A model generated the notes under the pieces. It ran no database searches. It worked only from the letters and a program-made list of their open reading frames with translations, and was not told the origin of the DNA. A stretch of 64,000 nt of DNA from Chryseobacterium aureum (GTDB taxonomy: Bacteria; Bacteroidota; Bacteroidia; Flavobacteriales; Weeksellaceae), in contig NZ_CP034661.1 in assembly GCF_003971235.1 (NCBI RefSeq), forward strand, positions 3,968,001 through 4,032,000. The letters run 5' to 3'. The translations under genes were made by a program, and so were the position numbers. Positions 40,653 to 49,284 of this stretch are shown here, piece after piece (the stretch's first letter is position 1; the number at the start of each line of letters is the position of its first letter).

Positions 40653-41417
40653 ATGAGCGAATTTGTAGCATCAGAAATTAAAAATAATATTGCCGAAATT
40701 ACTTTCGGAACTCCAAAAAGCAACTCCCTTCCCGGGGCAATTCTGGAGAAGCTGGCAGAAACAATCCTTAACGAAGGAGCAAAAGGTGAAGTAAAAGCTA
40801 TTTTGGTGAAAAGCGAAGGAGAAAAAGCATTCTGCGCAGGAGCAAGCTTTGATGAGCTTTTGGCGATTGAAGAACTGGAAGCTTCCACACAGTTTTTTGG
40901 CGGTTTTGCCAAAGTTTTAAATGCCATGAGAAACTGTGGCAAAATTGTAGTGGTAAGAGTTCAGGGAAAAACAACTGGCGGCGGCGTAGGAATTGCCTGC
41001 GGAGCTGACTATTGTTTTGCTACCAAAGATTCCGCTTTAGCGCTTACAGAGATTAATCTCGGAATTGGTCCTTTTGTAATAGGTCCTTATGTAGAAAGAA
41101 AAATAGGGAAGTCACAATTCTCTGCAATGGCTATTGATGCAGACTTCCGATCTGCCGAATGGGCAGAACAGCACAATATTTACCACTCCGTTTCAGAGAC
41201 TATTCAGGAAATGGATGAGAAACTGGAACAATTTTTACAGACGCTGGCTTCGAGAAGCAGCGATGCTTTAGCCTTAATTAAAAAGGTTTCATGGGAAGGC
41301 ACAGATCATTTTAACGAACTAATGCCTGCCAGAATCCATATGAGTGCAAGTCTTATTCTTGAAGATTCTGCCAAGAAAAATATTGAATCTATAAAAGAAA
41401 GATTGAGAGCAAAATAA
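40653..41417 (+). CDS. Enoyl-CoA hydratase/isomerase family protein, PaaF candidate
   Basis: This 254-residue crotonase-fold protein has oxyanion segments EKAFCAGASFDELLA and GKTTGGGVGIACGADYCFA and a Glu in LTEINLGIGPFVIG. The usual PGxGGTQRL segment is missing. The phenylacetate cluster has paaG but no clear paaF, so this gene, with its own promoter just outside the cluster, is the best local candidate for the 2,3-dehydroadipyl-CoA hydratase. Other crotonase activities are possible, so I leave the symbol blank. Confidence 0.75.
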   Translation: MSEFVASEIKNNIAEITFGTPKSNSLPGAILEKLAETILNEGAKGEVKAILVKSEGEKAFCAGASFDELLAIEELEASTQFFGGFAKVLNAMRNCGKIVVVRVQGKTTGGGVGIACGADYCFATKDSALALTEINLGIGPFVIGPYVERKIGKSQFSAMAIDADFRSAEWAEQHNIYHSVSETIQEMDEKLEQFLQTLASRSSDALALIKKVSWEGTDHFNELMPARIHMSASLILEDSAKKNIESIKERLRAK

Positions 41418-41461
41418 TTTTCATTTTCACAGATAAAACTACCTGATTTAAGTCACCATAT

Positions 41462-41497
41462 AATCCGGAGAAACAAAATGTTTCCCCGGATTTTTTA
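41462..41497 (+). terminator. Terminator of the crotonase gene
   Basis: AATCCGG pairs with CCGGATT and inner GAAAC pairs with GTTTC, with one mismatch between them; a run of six T follows. Confidence 0.78.
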
Positions 41498-41698
41498 TGC
41501 CTTTTTCTGAATGAAATCCTACTTAAGTTAATTTTTTATATCTGAATTGATTTGTTTTAATTTTTTACCTTAAATAATGTTGTTCTATCAAATAAATATG
41601 TTTTTATATAAATTATGTGTATTATTTTAACGGTTTTTATGGTGTTTGGTGCTTTTTAAAAATCTTGTTTAACTAAATTTTAACATATTTTTTTAATT

Positions 41699-41751
41699 AA
41701 TTGAATTTAATTAGTTAAAAATTTTAATCAATTGAATTTAATTAATTAAAA
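41699..41751 (+). repeat. 22-bp direct repeat upstream of susC
   Basis: AATTGAATTTAATTA followed by GTTAAAA (41699-41720) is repeated with one change at 41730-41751, 31 bases apart, about three helical turns. It lies just before the promoter, where an activator would bind. Confidence 0.5.
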
Positions 41752-41762
41752 TACGTTTTTCG

Positions 41763-41796
41763 TTGTAATTTTAATAGTTTTTATTATATATATTTG
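41763..41796 (+). promoter_or_regulatory. Predicted promoter of susC/susD
   Basis: TATATTTG (41789-41796) is a full -7 match; TTG at 41763-41765 is 23 bases upstream, slightly far for a -33 box. Confidence 0.5.
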
Positions 41797-41814
41797 CATT
41801 TATACTGTTAAAAT

Positions 41815-44775
41815 ATGTTAAATATGAAAATGAAATTAATGTTGAGCACTGCTGTGCTGTTCTTCGTAGGAGGACATCTGGTGGAAGCCCAAAAGACAAA
41901 ACGAGACACCATACCACAGGATACTAAGATCGATGAAATCGTTGTGGTAGCCTACGGGAGCCAGAAAAGGGAAACAATGGTAGGTTCCAATACCGAAGTA
42001 AAAGCCAAACAATTTGCAGACCGCCCGATAACGAGTATCGGACAAGCTTTAGACGGAGCCAGTGCGGGTGTTAAGGTCAGTACCGGAACGGGACAACCTG
42101 GAAGTTCACCAAGTATCCAAATCCGTGGGATTGGTTCTTATGGTATTTCAACTTCACCATTGTATGTGGTGGACGGAACTATATACACCGGATCTCTGGC
42201 AGCGATTAATCCTAATGATATTGCCTCATTTAATATTCTGAAAGATGCTGCTTCTACCTCATTGTACGGTTCTGCAGCAGCTAATGGTGTGGTTTTGATT
42301 ACTACAAAATCAGGTAGAAAAGGAAAAGATGCCTTTAACTTCAGTATGAGTACCGGAGCCGTTGGGAGATCTATTCCTGAATATGACAGAGTAAATGTTT
42401 ATCAGTATTATCCTCTTGTTTGGGAATCAATTAGAAATGGCAGAATGACCTCGGTGCCTGGTACAACAATGGCTGATGCTAATGCATATGCTACGGCGCA
42501 GTTAATATCAGGAGTTCTGAAAACCAATGTTTTTAATGTGCCCGATAATCAATTGGTGGTTAACGGAGTTTTAAACCCTGATGCAAAACTCAAATATACA
42601 GATTTAGACTGGCAGAAACCTTTGATGAATACTGGTTTCAGACAAAATTATGAACTGAATTACAGTGGAGGAAGCAATACCACAACTTATTTTTCCTCAG
42701 TAGGATACACCAATGAAACCGGATATCTTATCAAATCAGATTTTGAGAGATTTACCGCAAGATTGAAAGTGGATTCGCAGGTAAAAAGCTGGCTGAAATT
42801 GGGAACCAGTATCAGTGGAGTCTCTTCAAACGGGAATAATTCCGTGGATGGGGCTGATAATAATTCTGCATATATCAACCCATACAGATGGACCAGAACA
42901 ATGGGACCTATTTACAGCCCTTATGCTCATGATCCTACTACATTTGCAACCCTTTATGATAAAGCAGGAAACATTGTTTACGATGCAGGAAGCGCCAGAG
43001 GAGCTGATGCGGCGGCGGGAAGAAACGTAATTCAGGAAACACTTTTAAATAAAGATCTTTCTAAAAACTATTACATCATTTCCAGAGCCTATGCTGAAAT
43101 CAAGGTAGATCCTTACCTTACTTTATCCACAAATGCAGGATATGATATCAGAAACAACAGAAGAAGTACTTACGGGAATAAAATTATAGGGGATGCCGCT
43201 CCAGGCGGATCAGCTGAGAAATACAGCTTTACGGAGCAGACCTTTACATGGAACCAGCTCCTGAATTATAAGAGAAAATTTGGTGATCATAATTTTGAAT
43301 TCCTTTTAGGACATGAAAACTATAAGTACATGTACGAATATTTATATGGGTATAAAAAAGGTCAGATTGTAGATGATAATGATGAGTTGGTGAACTTTGT
43401 AACTCCCGCTTCCCTTACATCGCGTACAGATAACTACAGAAAAGAAGGGGTATTCTCAAGATTGAATTATGATTATAAATCAAAATATTTGCTTTCAGGA
43501 TCGATCCGCTGGGATGGCTCATCCAGATTTGCCAAAGATGTAAGATGGGATTCCTTCTGGTCTCTTGGAGCTGGCTGGAGATTGAAAGGTGAGGAGTTCC
43601 TGAGTAATTCTAATCTTATCAGTGAATTAAAACTGAGAGGTTCCTACGGAGAAGTTGGAAATGATGGTACAAACAGTTATTTTATGTACAAGAGTACATA
43701 TACGTTAGGGTATAATAACGCGCAGGAGCCTGGAATTTTATTCGGGTTTTTAGCAGACCCTTCAATTACCTGGGAAGCCAATAAACAAACTGATGTGGGT
43801 ATTGATTTTGGATTTCTGAATAACAGAATTACAGGATCGGTAGAATATTATAACAGAGTGACTGAAGATTTGATTTTCCCAGTTCCTCTCCCGGTTTCAG
43901 CAGGTGTTCCGGATAATACAATCAGTAGAAATGTGGGAACAATGTACAACCGCGGATTCGAATTCAGTATTAATGCAGACGTTATTAAAACGCAAAACTT
44001 TACCTGGAATATCAATGCGAATGCATCTACACTTAAGAACCAGATCACAGAACTTTCTAATGGAATAACGGAAATTATCAATGGAACCAAGAAGATTTCT
44101 GTAGGACACTCAATATATGATTATTGGTTGAGACAATGGTATGGAGTAGATCCGGCAGATGGTTCTCCTTTATTCCTGGCAGCAGACGCTTATGCTAATA
44201 CAACAGCGGCAGATATCAGAACTGTGAATGGGCAAAAGGTGACCACAAACTTTAATAAAGCTAAATATGACTATTCAGGAACGGCAATTCCGGACTTATT
44301 CGGGAGTTTTGGAACATCCATTACGTATAAGCAATGGTCATTGTCTGCACTGTTTACCTATCAGTTAGGGGGAAAAACATACGATTCTAACTATGCAGCC
44401 TTGATGTCAAGCTACTCACAGGGTGGAGCTTTAAGTACAGATATTCTGGACAGATGGACCACTCCGGGGCAGATTACGGATGTTCCTGCATTGAATTCGT
44501 CAACATATACGAGTTCAAATGCCGGAAACTCTTCAAGATGGCTGGTGAGTTCAGATTTCCTTACCTTTAGACAGGCAACATTAAGTTACAGTTTCAGTCC
44601 TGAAACCTTATCTCAGCTTGGAGTGTCCGGATTAAGAATTCTGGTTTCCGGTGAAAATCTATGGAGTAAAACGGCTAGAAAAGGGCTGGAGCCATCACAG
44701 GCTTTTAACGGTACCGCATCAAACCGATATACTCCGGCAAGAGTAGTGACTATTGGATTTAATGTATCTTTTTAA
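41815..44775 (+). CDS. SusC/RagA-type TonB-linked outer-membrane transporter
   Basis: This 986-residue protein has a signal peptide (residues 1-25; ATGs at 41815, 41824 or 41830 all keep it), then at once a TonB-box-like segment (IDEIVVVAYGSQKR) and a plug domain with SIQIRGIGSYGISTSPLYVV and LKDAASTSLYGSAAANGVVL. The usual N-terminal carboxypeptidase-regulatory domain is missing. The rest is barrel, ending RVVTIGFNVSF. It forms the TonB-driven pore of a SusCD pair with the next gene. No glycoside hydrolase or regulator lies beside the pair, so its substrate may be a peptide or other nutrient. Confidence 0.95.
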   Translation: MLNMKMKLMLSTAVLFFVGGHLVEAQKTKRDTIPQDTKIDEIVVVAYGSQKRETMVGSNTEVKAKQFADRPITSIGQALDGASAGVKVSTGTGQPGSSPSIQIRGIGSYGISTSPLYVVDGTIYTGSLAAINPNDIASFNILKDAASTSLYGSAAANGVVLITTKSGRKGKDAFNFSMSTGAVGRSIPEYDRVNVYQYYPLVWESIRNGRMTSVPGTTMADANAYATAQLISGVLKTNVFNVPDNQLVVNGVLNPDAKLKYTDLDWQKPLMNTGFRQNYELNYSGGSNTTTYFSSVGYTNETGYLIKSDFERFTARLKVDSQVKSWLKLGTSISGVSSNGNNSVDGADNNSAYINPYRWTRTMGPIYSPYAHDPTTFATLYDKAGNIVYDAGSARGADAAAGRNVIQETLLNKDLSKNYYIISRAYAEIKVDPYLTLSTNAGYDIRNNRRSTYGNKIIGDAAPGGSAEKYSFTEQTFTWNQLLNYKRKFGDHNFEFLLGHENYKYMYEYLYGYKKGQIVDDNDELVNFVTPASLTSRTDNYRKEGVFSRLNYDYKSKYLLSGSIRWDGSSRFAKDVRWDSFWSLGAGWRLKGEEFLSNSNLISELKLRGSYGEVGNDGTNSYFMYKSTYTLGYNNAQEPGILFGFLADPSITWEANKQTDVGIDFGFLNNRITGSVEYYNRVTEDLIFPVPLPVSAGVPDNTISRNVGTMYNRGFEFSINADVIKTQNFTWNINANASTLKNQITELSNGITEIINGTKKISVGHSIYDYWLRQWYGVDPADGSPLFLAADAYANTTAADIRTVNGQKVTTNFNKAKYDYSGTAIPDLFGSFGTSITYKQWSLSALFTYQLGGKTYDSNYAALMSSYSQGGALSTDILDRWTTPGQITDVPALNSSTYTSSNAGNSSRWLVSSDFLTFRQATLSYSFSPETLSQLGVSGLRILVSGENLWSKTARKGLEPSQAFNGTASNRYTPARVVTIGFNVSF

Positions 44776-44785
44776 AAAATTAATT

Positions 44786-46291
44786 ATGAAAAATTTCGCA
44801 AAACAATATATAAAATGGGCTGTTGTTCTTTCAGTCCTTACCGGAATGGCTTCATGTCAGAGTGACTATCTGGAGACAGATCCTACCACTGCTGCTTCAG
44901 AAGAAGCAGCGTATTCAAGTGCTTCCAACCTGATGGCCATTATCAATGGAATGCATCGGGATATGTATTCCAGACAGAATGATAGCCAGGGACAGAATGG
45001 TCAGGGCGGAATTATGATTATGATGGATGCTTTGGGGGATGATCTTGTTTTTCCATCCACAGGAAATAACTGGTATATATCTACTGTGAGATGGCAGGAT
45101 CAGGTAAATGAAAGCGGATCCAATGACTTTTATCCTTATCAGTTTTATTATGCACTGATCAGAAATGCCAACCTTGTTATCGCTAACGGACCTTCAGTTC
45201 CTGCACCTACGGCAGCTGATGCTGCAACTATCAAAACTGCCATTGGTGAAGCTTATGCATTCAGAGCATTCTGTTATTACATGCTGGTTCAGATCTATGG
45301 TAAACGATATGTACCTGGAACAAACAATACCCAGCTTGGCGTTCCGATCAGATTGGTTGCTAATGAAATACCTTTGGCAAGAAATACAGTAGAGGAAGTG
45401 TATACCCAAATCAACAGTGATCTTAACGAAGCTGCTACAAGACTTACGGGAGTTACCAGAGCTACAAAATCACACTTTAACGACAAAGTAATTTTAGGAT
45501 TAAAAGCAAGAATTGCATTAACGCAAGGAAATTATGCAGCAGCGGTAGCCGCTGCTCAGTCCGCCCGTGTTGGTTTTCCTCTGATGGATAACGCCACTTA
45601 TACAGCCGGCTTTAATAGCCTGGCGGGTGTAGGTGAATGGATGTGGGGTGCTACGATTATTGCAGATCAGGGAGATACGTTTTCCAACTTTGGAGCGTAT
45701 ATGTCCAGAAATTTCAATTCTACCAATATTCGTCAGGCTCCCAAAGCAATTAACAGTAAATTATTTTTATCATTCCCATCTACTGATATTAGAACGAAGA
45801 ACTTTGATCCAACAGGGGCGCACACAGCTCTTGCTTTACCTTCAACGTATGCTAAATTCCCTTATACAGGACAGAAGTTTCTTGCGGCAAGCCAGGCAGA
45901 CAGTAGGGTAGATGTTCCTTACATGAGATCTGCAGAAATGTATCTTATTGAAGCAGAAGCATTGGCCAGATCAGGAGATGAAGCTGGTTCAAAAGCAGTA
46001 TTCAATGTATTTGCAAAGAACAGAAACCCTTCTTATACCGGAGCTACAACAACAGGAGCGGCTTATATCGCAGAAATCCTTAACAGCAGAAGACTGGAAT
46101 TCTGGGGTGAAGGATTTAGATTCTTAGATCTGAAGAGACTGAATCAGGGGCTGGACAGAACGGGAGCTAATCATTCTTCCGTAGTGACCAATAATTTGAT
46201 GACAGTTGCTAATACAGATTTACGTTGGGAATTCCTGATCCCACGATCAGAGATCAATGCTAATCCACTTATTGTTCAGAATCCTTTATAA
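44786..46291 (+). CDS. SusD/RagB-type substrate-binding lipoprotein
   Basis: This 501-residue lipoprotein starts at ATG 44786; an earlier in-frame ATG overlaps susC. The lipobox is GMASC. SusD hallmarks are YLETDPTTAASEEAAYSS, TPR-like helices (AIGEAYAFRAFCYYMLVQIY, NDKVILGLKARIALTQGNYAAA), MRSAEMYLIEAEALARSG and the C-terminal RRLEFWGEGFRFLDLKR. It forms the lid over the SusC barrel. Only 10 bases separate it from susC. Confidence 0.95.
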   Translation: MKNFAKQYIKWAVVLSVLTGMASCQSDYLETDPTTAASEEAAYSSASNLMAIINGMHRDMYSRQNDSQGQNGQGGIMIMMDALGDDLVFPSTGNNWYISTVRWQDQVNESGSNDFYPYQFYYALIRNANLVIANGPSVPAPTAADAATIKTAIGEAYAFRAFCYYMLVQIYGKRYVPGTNNTQLGVPIRLVANEIPLARNTVEEVYTQINSDLNEAATRLTGVTRATKSHFNDKVILGLKARIALTQGNYAAAVAAAQSARVGFPLMDNATYTAGFNSLAGVGEWMWGATIIADQGDTFSNFGAYMSRNFNSTNIRQAPKAINSKLFLSFPSTDIRTKNFDPTGAHTALALPSTYAKFPYTGQKFLAASQADSRVDVPYMRSAEMYLIEAEALARSGDEAGSKAVFNVFAKNRNPSYTGATTTGAAYIAEILNSRRLEFWGEGFRFLDLKRLNQGLDRTGANHSSVVTNNLMTVANTDLRWEFLIPRSEINANPLIVQNPL

Positions 46292-46315
46292 CACGTACAG
46301 ATTTTAATATATGAT

Positions 46316-46349
46316 AGAGAACCCGGCTGCTGGCAGGGTTCTCTTTTTA
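46316..46349 (+). terminator. Terminator of susCD
   Basis: AGAGAACCC (46316-46324) pairs with GGGTTCTCT (46336-46344), followed by five T. Confidence 0.82.
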
Positions 46350-46407
46350 TTGCTACAGGCAGGCGATGAGGTTCAGCAGAAAATATTTGAAAATTTAAAA
46401 TAAATAA

Positions 46408-46437
46408 TTGGCTGTTTGAAAATAAATTATAACTTTG
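46408..46437 (+). promoter_or_regulatory. Promoter of the 46456 operon
   Basis: TTG (46408-46410), exactly 19 bases, TAACTTTG (46430-46437) fits the Bacteroidota consensus. The -7 box overlaps the palindrome at 46431-46449. Confidence 0.7.
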
Positions 46438-46449
46438 TAATTCAAAGTT
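46431..46449. promoter_or_regulatory. 7-5-7 palindromic operator, copy 1
   Basis: AACTTTG-TAATT-CAAAGTT is a perfect inverted repeat covering the -7 box and start region, 6 bases before the ATG at 46456. The same ACTTTG-N5-CAAAGT core occurs at 48101-48119. The winged-helix regulator encoded between them is the likely binder. Confidence 0.65.
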
Positions 46450-46455
46450 CTTTTT

Positions 46456-47073
46456 ATGGATTCAAAAAACTATCACGAAGACTTATCCCACATCCGTTCT
46501 ATGATGGAACGCTCATCCAGATTTATTTCTCTAAGCGGTTTATCCGGAGTTGTTGCGGGTTTAGCGGCAATTATTGGCGCTGTATATGTGTATTTTGTCT
46601 TTCAGAGGGAAGGAATCAGTTATTTTGATGGTGACCGGAATATTCTGGGGCCGGCATTGGTTAAAGAACTTGTTCTGATTGGAATCACGATTTTGGTAGT
46701 AGCTGTTCTTAGCGGTTATATTTTTACCGCCCATAAAAGTAAAAAGAAAGGGTTGAAGATCTGGGATGCTACTACAAAGCGACTTTTGATTACCTTTGCA
46801 GTGCCTTTAATCGCAGGAGGAATCTTTTGCCTGGCACTTCTTTATCATCATCTTTTTGTTTTCATTGCTCCGGCTACTCTTATTTTTTACGGATTGGCTC
46901 TGGTGGCAGCAGAACGGTATACCTTAACAGATGTAAAGTATTTAGGATATCTTGAAATTGTTTTAGGACTTATTTCTTTATTCTTTTTAGGATGGGGATT
47001 GGTGTTTTGGGCAATGGGCTTCGGAGTTTTGCATATTGTATACGGATTGATTATGCATAAGAAGTATAAGTAA
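46456..47073 (+). CDS. Multi-span membrane protein upstream of a winged-helix regulator
   Basis: This 205-residue protein has a soluble N-terminal helix (MDSKNYHEDLSHIRSMMERS) and about five membrane spans between 25 and 200. I know of similar flavobacterial proteins next to small winged-helix regulators, but no function. Its TAA overlaps the next start by one base. The promoter carries the 7-5-7 palindrome, so it is probably under control of the regulator at 47789. Confidence 0.72.
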   Translation: MDSKNYHEDLSHIRSMMERSSRFISLSGLSGVVAGLAAIIGAVYVYFVFQREGISYFDGDRNILGPALVKELVLIGITILVVAVLSGYIFTAHKSKKKGLKIWDATTKRLLITFAVPLIAGGIFCLALLYHHLFVFIAPATLIFYGLALVAAERYTLTDVKYLGYLEIVLGLISLFFLGWGLVFWAMGFGVLHIVYGLIMHKKYK

Positions 47074-47693
47074 TGGGAATTGGTTTTGTCATATTAATCC
47101 ATCTTTTCGTTATTGCTATTCTTAGTTCTATCTTCGCTGTGGTAAGTTGTACTTTCACTTATTTTATCAGCAAAAAAGAAAATAGAAGACGGAAAATACT
47201 ATTAGCATTAATAGCTCCTTTTGTCGCTTTTTATACCTTTTACATTGTTGGAATTATCGGTTTATCCATAGTATCTAATAATAAAAAAGTAGATATTGGA
47301 ATTGGTGATGCATGGTATATTCCTTTGAAAAATGACCATCAACTGTTATTTATTGATTTGCCAGAACAAGCAAGTATTAATAATGGAAATGGATTGACAT
47401 TAGTTTCGCAAGTAGCGGAAATAGAAGAGTTTGGTAGTCAGGTTTTTGGGAAAACATTTGATAGCGAATTTTTTTTAGTGGATTTAAAAACAAATGATGT
47501 AAAAACTTTTCATACAGAGAAACAGTTAAGCGCGTTACATGTAAATAAAAAGCTCAATCTAGTAGATGCAACTGAATTTTATTCAGAAAGGAAAGATGAC
47601 ATTATGGGCTATTGGCCTTTGTTGATAATGTTTTTGTCTCTTATTATCAGTGTTGGAGCGGTGTACATTTGGAAGTTAATATTAATTTCTTAG
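47073..47693 (+). CDS. Membrane protein of unknown function
   Basis: This 206-residue protein has two N-terminal spans (about 5-30 and 42-68), an extracytoplasmic domain of about 110 residues (DAWYIPLKNDHQLLFIDLPE, LTLVSQVAEIEEFG) and a C-terminal span (about 180-202). I recognise no family. It overlaps the preceding gene by one base. It is more AT-rich than its neighbours and might be a recent insertion in the operon. Confidence 0.65.
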   Translation: MGIGFVILIHLFVIAILSSIFAVVSCTFTYFISKKENRRRKILLALIAPFVAFYTFYIVGIIGLSIVSNNKKVDIGIGDAWYIPLKNDHQLLFIDLPEQASINNGNGLTLVSQVAEIEEFGSQVFGKTFDSEFFLVDLKTNDVKTFHTEKQLSALHVNKKLNLVDATEFYSERKDDIMGYWPLLIMFLSLIISVGAVYIWKLILIS

Positions 47694-47788
47694 CTGTAAG
47701 ATAGTATCAGACTTGAATTATATAGAATTAAAGAAAATGAAAGGTAGTCAGATTTTGACTCTTTCAGAATAAATTAAGATAAGATAAA

Positions 47789-48079
47789 ATGATTAAAATA
47801 AATCAGCTCAATAAAGAATTCGAAAGCCGCGTAAGACTGGGAATCATGTCCGTTCTTATGGTCAACGACTGGGTTGATTTTTCTGAAATGAAAAACCTGC
47901 TCGAAATTACAGACGGAAATCTGGCCAGCCACAGCAACGCACTGGAAAAAGCAGGATATATAGAAGTGAAAAAAGAATTCGTAGGGAAAAAACCTAAAAC
48001 CTCTTATCGTGTTACACAAAGTGGAAGACAGGCATTTACCGAACATTTGGATGCGCTGGAAAAATTATTGGGACGTTAG
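47789..48079 (+). CDS. Winged-helix transcriptional regulator (HTH_34-type)
   Basis: This 96-residue protein is a single winged helix: NKEFESRVRLGIMSVLMVND, recognition helix region TDGNLASHSNALEKAGYIEV, and wing EFVGKKPKTSYRVTQSGRQAF. It is like the small MarR/ArsR-related one-domain regulators. It lies between two transcription units that share the ACTTTG-N5-CAAAGT palindrome, so I infer that it represses both, including its own operon. Confidence 0.85.
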   Translation: MIKINQLNKEFESRVRLGIMSVLMVNDWVDFSEMKNLLEITDGNLASHSNALEKAGYIEVKKEFVGKKPKTSYRVTQSGRQAFTEHLDALEKLLGR

Positions 48080-48100
48080 TCCTATATTTTTTTGAAAATT

Positions 48101-48119
48101 TACTTTGAAATACAAAGTA
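48101..48119. promoter_or_regulatory. 7-5-7 palindromic operator, copy 2
   Basis: TACTTTG-AAATA-CAAAGTA is a perfect inverted repeat, 24 bases before the ATG at 48144. TTACTTTG inside it is one mismatch from the -7 consensus, as in copy 1 where the palindrome covers the -7 box. Confidence 0.65.
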
Positions 48120-48143
48120 CTTTATAATTTAAAATTGAATAAA

Positions 48144-48434
48144 ATGATGACACAAAAACAAAAAACACTCACAATTTATGCCCTTCCATTGGCTGTACTC
48201 AGTATTCCATTAGTTGGAAATCTATTTTCTAAGGAGGTTAACTGGTCAGGATCAGATTTTCTGATTGCAGGAGTCTTGCTTTTTACAACAGCTTTTCTCG
48301 TCAATCTGGTCAGAAACAGAATAAAGAAACAAAATCAGAAAGTTTTGGTTACTATTTTCATTTTACTGGCTCTCGCATTGATCTGGCTCGAGCTGGCAGT
48401 AGGAATTTTCGGAAGTCCGTTTGCCGGAAGCTAA
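48144..48434 (+). CDS. Small three-span membrane protein
   Basis: This 96-residue protein starts at ATG 48144 (or 48147); an earlier in-frame ATG would include the palindromic operator in the gene. It has three spans (about 10-26, 36-54 and 64-86) and ends GIFGSPFAGS. No family recognised. It is the first gene of the unit controlled by the second palindrome. Confidence 0.65.
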   Translation: MMTQKQKTLTIYALPLAVLSIPLVGNLFSKEVNWSGSDFLIAGVLLFTTAFLVNLVRNRIKKQNQKVLVTIFILLALALIWLELAVGIFGSPFAGS

Positions 48435-48466
48435 AATTAAGTTTGCTATTAATTCTAATAATAATC

Positions 48467-48763
48467 ATGAAAGATTCAGAAATAATAAATCTAGGCAAGA
48501 CTGTATTCGGAATATTTTTTTCAGTGGGAACTCTCTGCCTTTTAGGAGCACTTATTACAAAAGACGACTGGTTTGCCGGAGCAGGCTATTTGTTAATCAT
48601 TTTTGGAGTGCCGGTTAACTTATTATGCATACTTGGACTTTTGACATATAGTGCTATCAATACATCAAAATTCAAAGAATGTATAATAGCCATACTCATT
48701 TTGACAGCCAATATTCCTATTGCATTCATTTACACTATTATAGGTCTTAGTCTTTTAAATTAA
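48467..48763 (+). CDS. Small membrane protein, paralogue of the 49285 product
   Basis: This 98-residue protein has three spans. The ATG at 48467 was chosen over one at 48443, which only adds a hydrophobic tract. Its C-terminal part (ILTANIPIAFIYTIIGLS) matches the end of the 107-residue protein at 49285 (LLLLNIPIALIYLTIYFE), so the two are related. Function unknown. Confidence 0.62.
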   Translation: MKDSEIINLGKTVFGIFFSVGTLCLLGALITKDDWFAGAGYLLIIFGVPVNLLCILGLLTYSAINTSKFKECIIAILILTANIPIAFIYTIIGLSLLN

Positions 48764-48788
48764 TATCCATAAACATATCAATACTATT

Positions 48789-49274
48789 ATGAAAAAAATA
48801 CGCGTTCAGTTTCTGCTTTTTGTATATGATAAAACGCAAAAATTATACAGAAAATATTTCAAAAAGAAAAAAAGACAGTGGCAGTTCAATGAAAAACAAC
48901 TGTTGGAGTTTCAGGAAGATTCTTTAGGCAGAAAACTCGGAGAGTTTTACAGGAAACATGGTTTTACAATGATTCCCAAAATGGAAAACCATGATGTTCA
49001 TCATCTGATTACAGGTTGTGGAACCAATTTCGAAGATGAAATTGCCATGCAGTACCTGCTCCTCGGAAACGGTAAGCTCAATGCACACCTTTTGGCTGCA
49101 ATCGTATTAGGAACAATTATTCTACCGGAATATGTGAAAATTTATATCAAGGCTTATCAAAAGGGACAAAATATGAGAGCTTTTCATCATTGGGATTTTG
49201 AAGGATTGCTGTGGCAGAATTATGAACATGTGAAAGATTTTATTCAACAAAAAGAAACAATAGTTCTTCATTAA
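48789..49274 (+). CDS. COQ4-like protein
   Basis: This 161-residue protein carries the full COQ4 motif HDxxH-x11-E (His68, Asp69, His72, Glu84 in NHDVHHLITGCGTNFEDEIA). The C-terminal helices (FHHWDFEGLLWQNYEHVKD) also fit. In mitochondria and some bacteria COQ4 acts in ubiquinone synthesis, but Bacteroidota use menaquinone, so the role here must differ or be a lipid- or quinone-binding one. It has a basic N-terminus (RKYFKKKKRQW) that could hold it to the membrane. It lies in a run of small membrane protein genes. Confidence 0.78.
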   Translation: MKKIRVQFLLFVYDKTQKLYRKYFKKKKRQWQFNEKQLLEFQEDSLGRKLGEFYRKHGFTMIPKMENHDVHHLITGCGTNFEDEIAMQYLLLGNGKLNAHLLAAIVLGTIILPEYVKIYIKAYQKGQNMRAFHHWDFEGLLWQNYEHVKDFIQQKETIVLH

Positions 49275-49284
49275 AAACTTAAAG

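Larger units (their letters stand above)
41418..41814. other. AT-rich intergenic region before susC
   Basis: The 397 bases hold the crotonase terminator (41462-41497), a 22-bp direct repeat (41699-41751) and the predicted susC promoter (41763-41796). Between 41500 and 41690 I see nothing but very AT-rich DNA. Confidence 0.6.

Noticed and set aside
41815..46291. Polysaccharide utilisation locus
   Set aside because: No glycoside hydrolase, lyase, esterase of that type, or sensor/sigma gene adjoins the SusCD pair.
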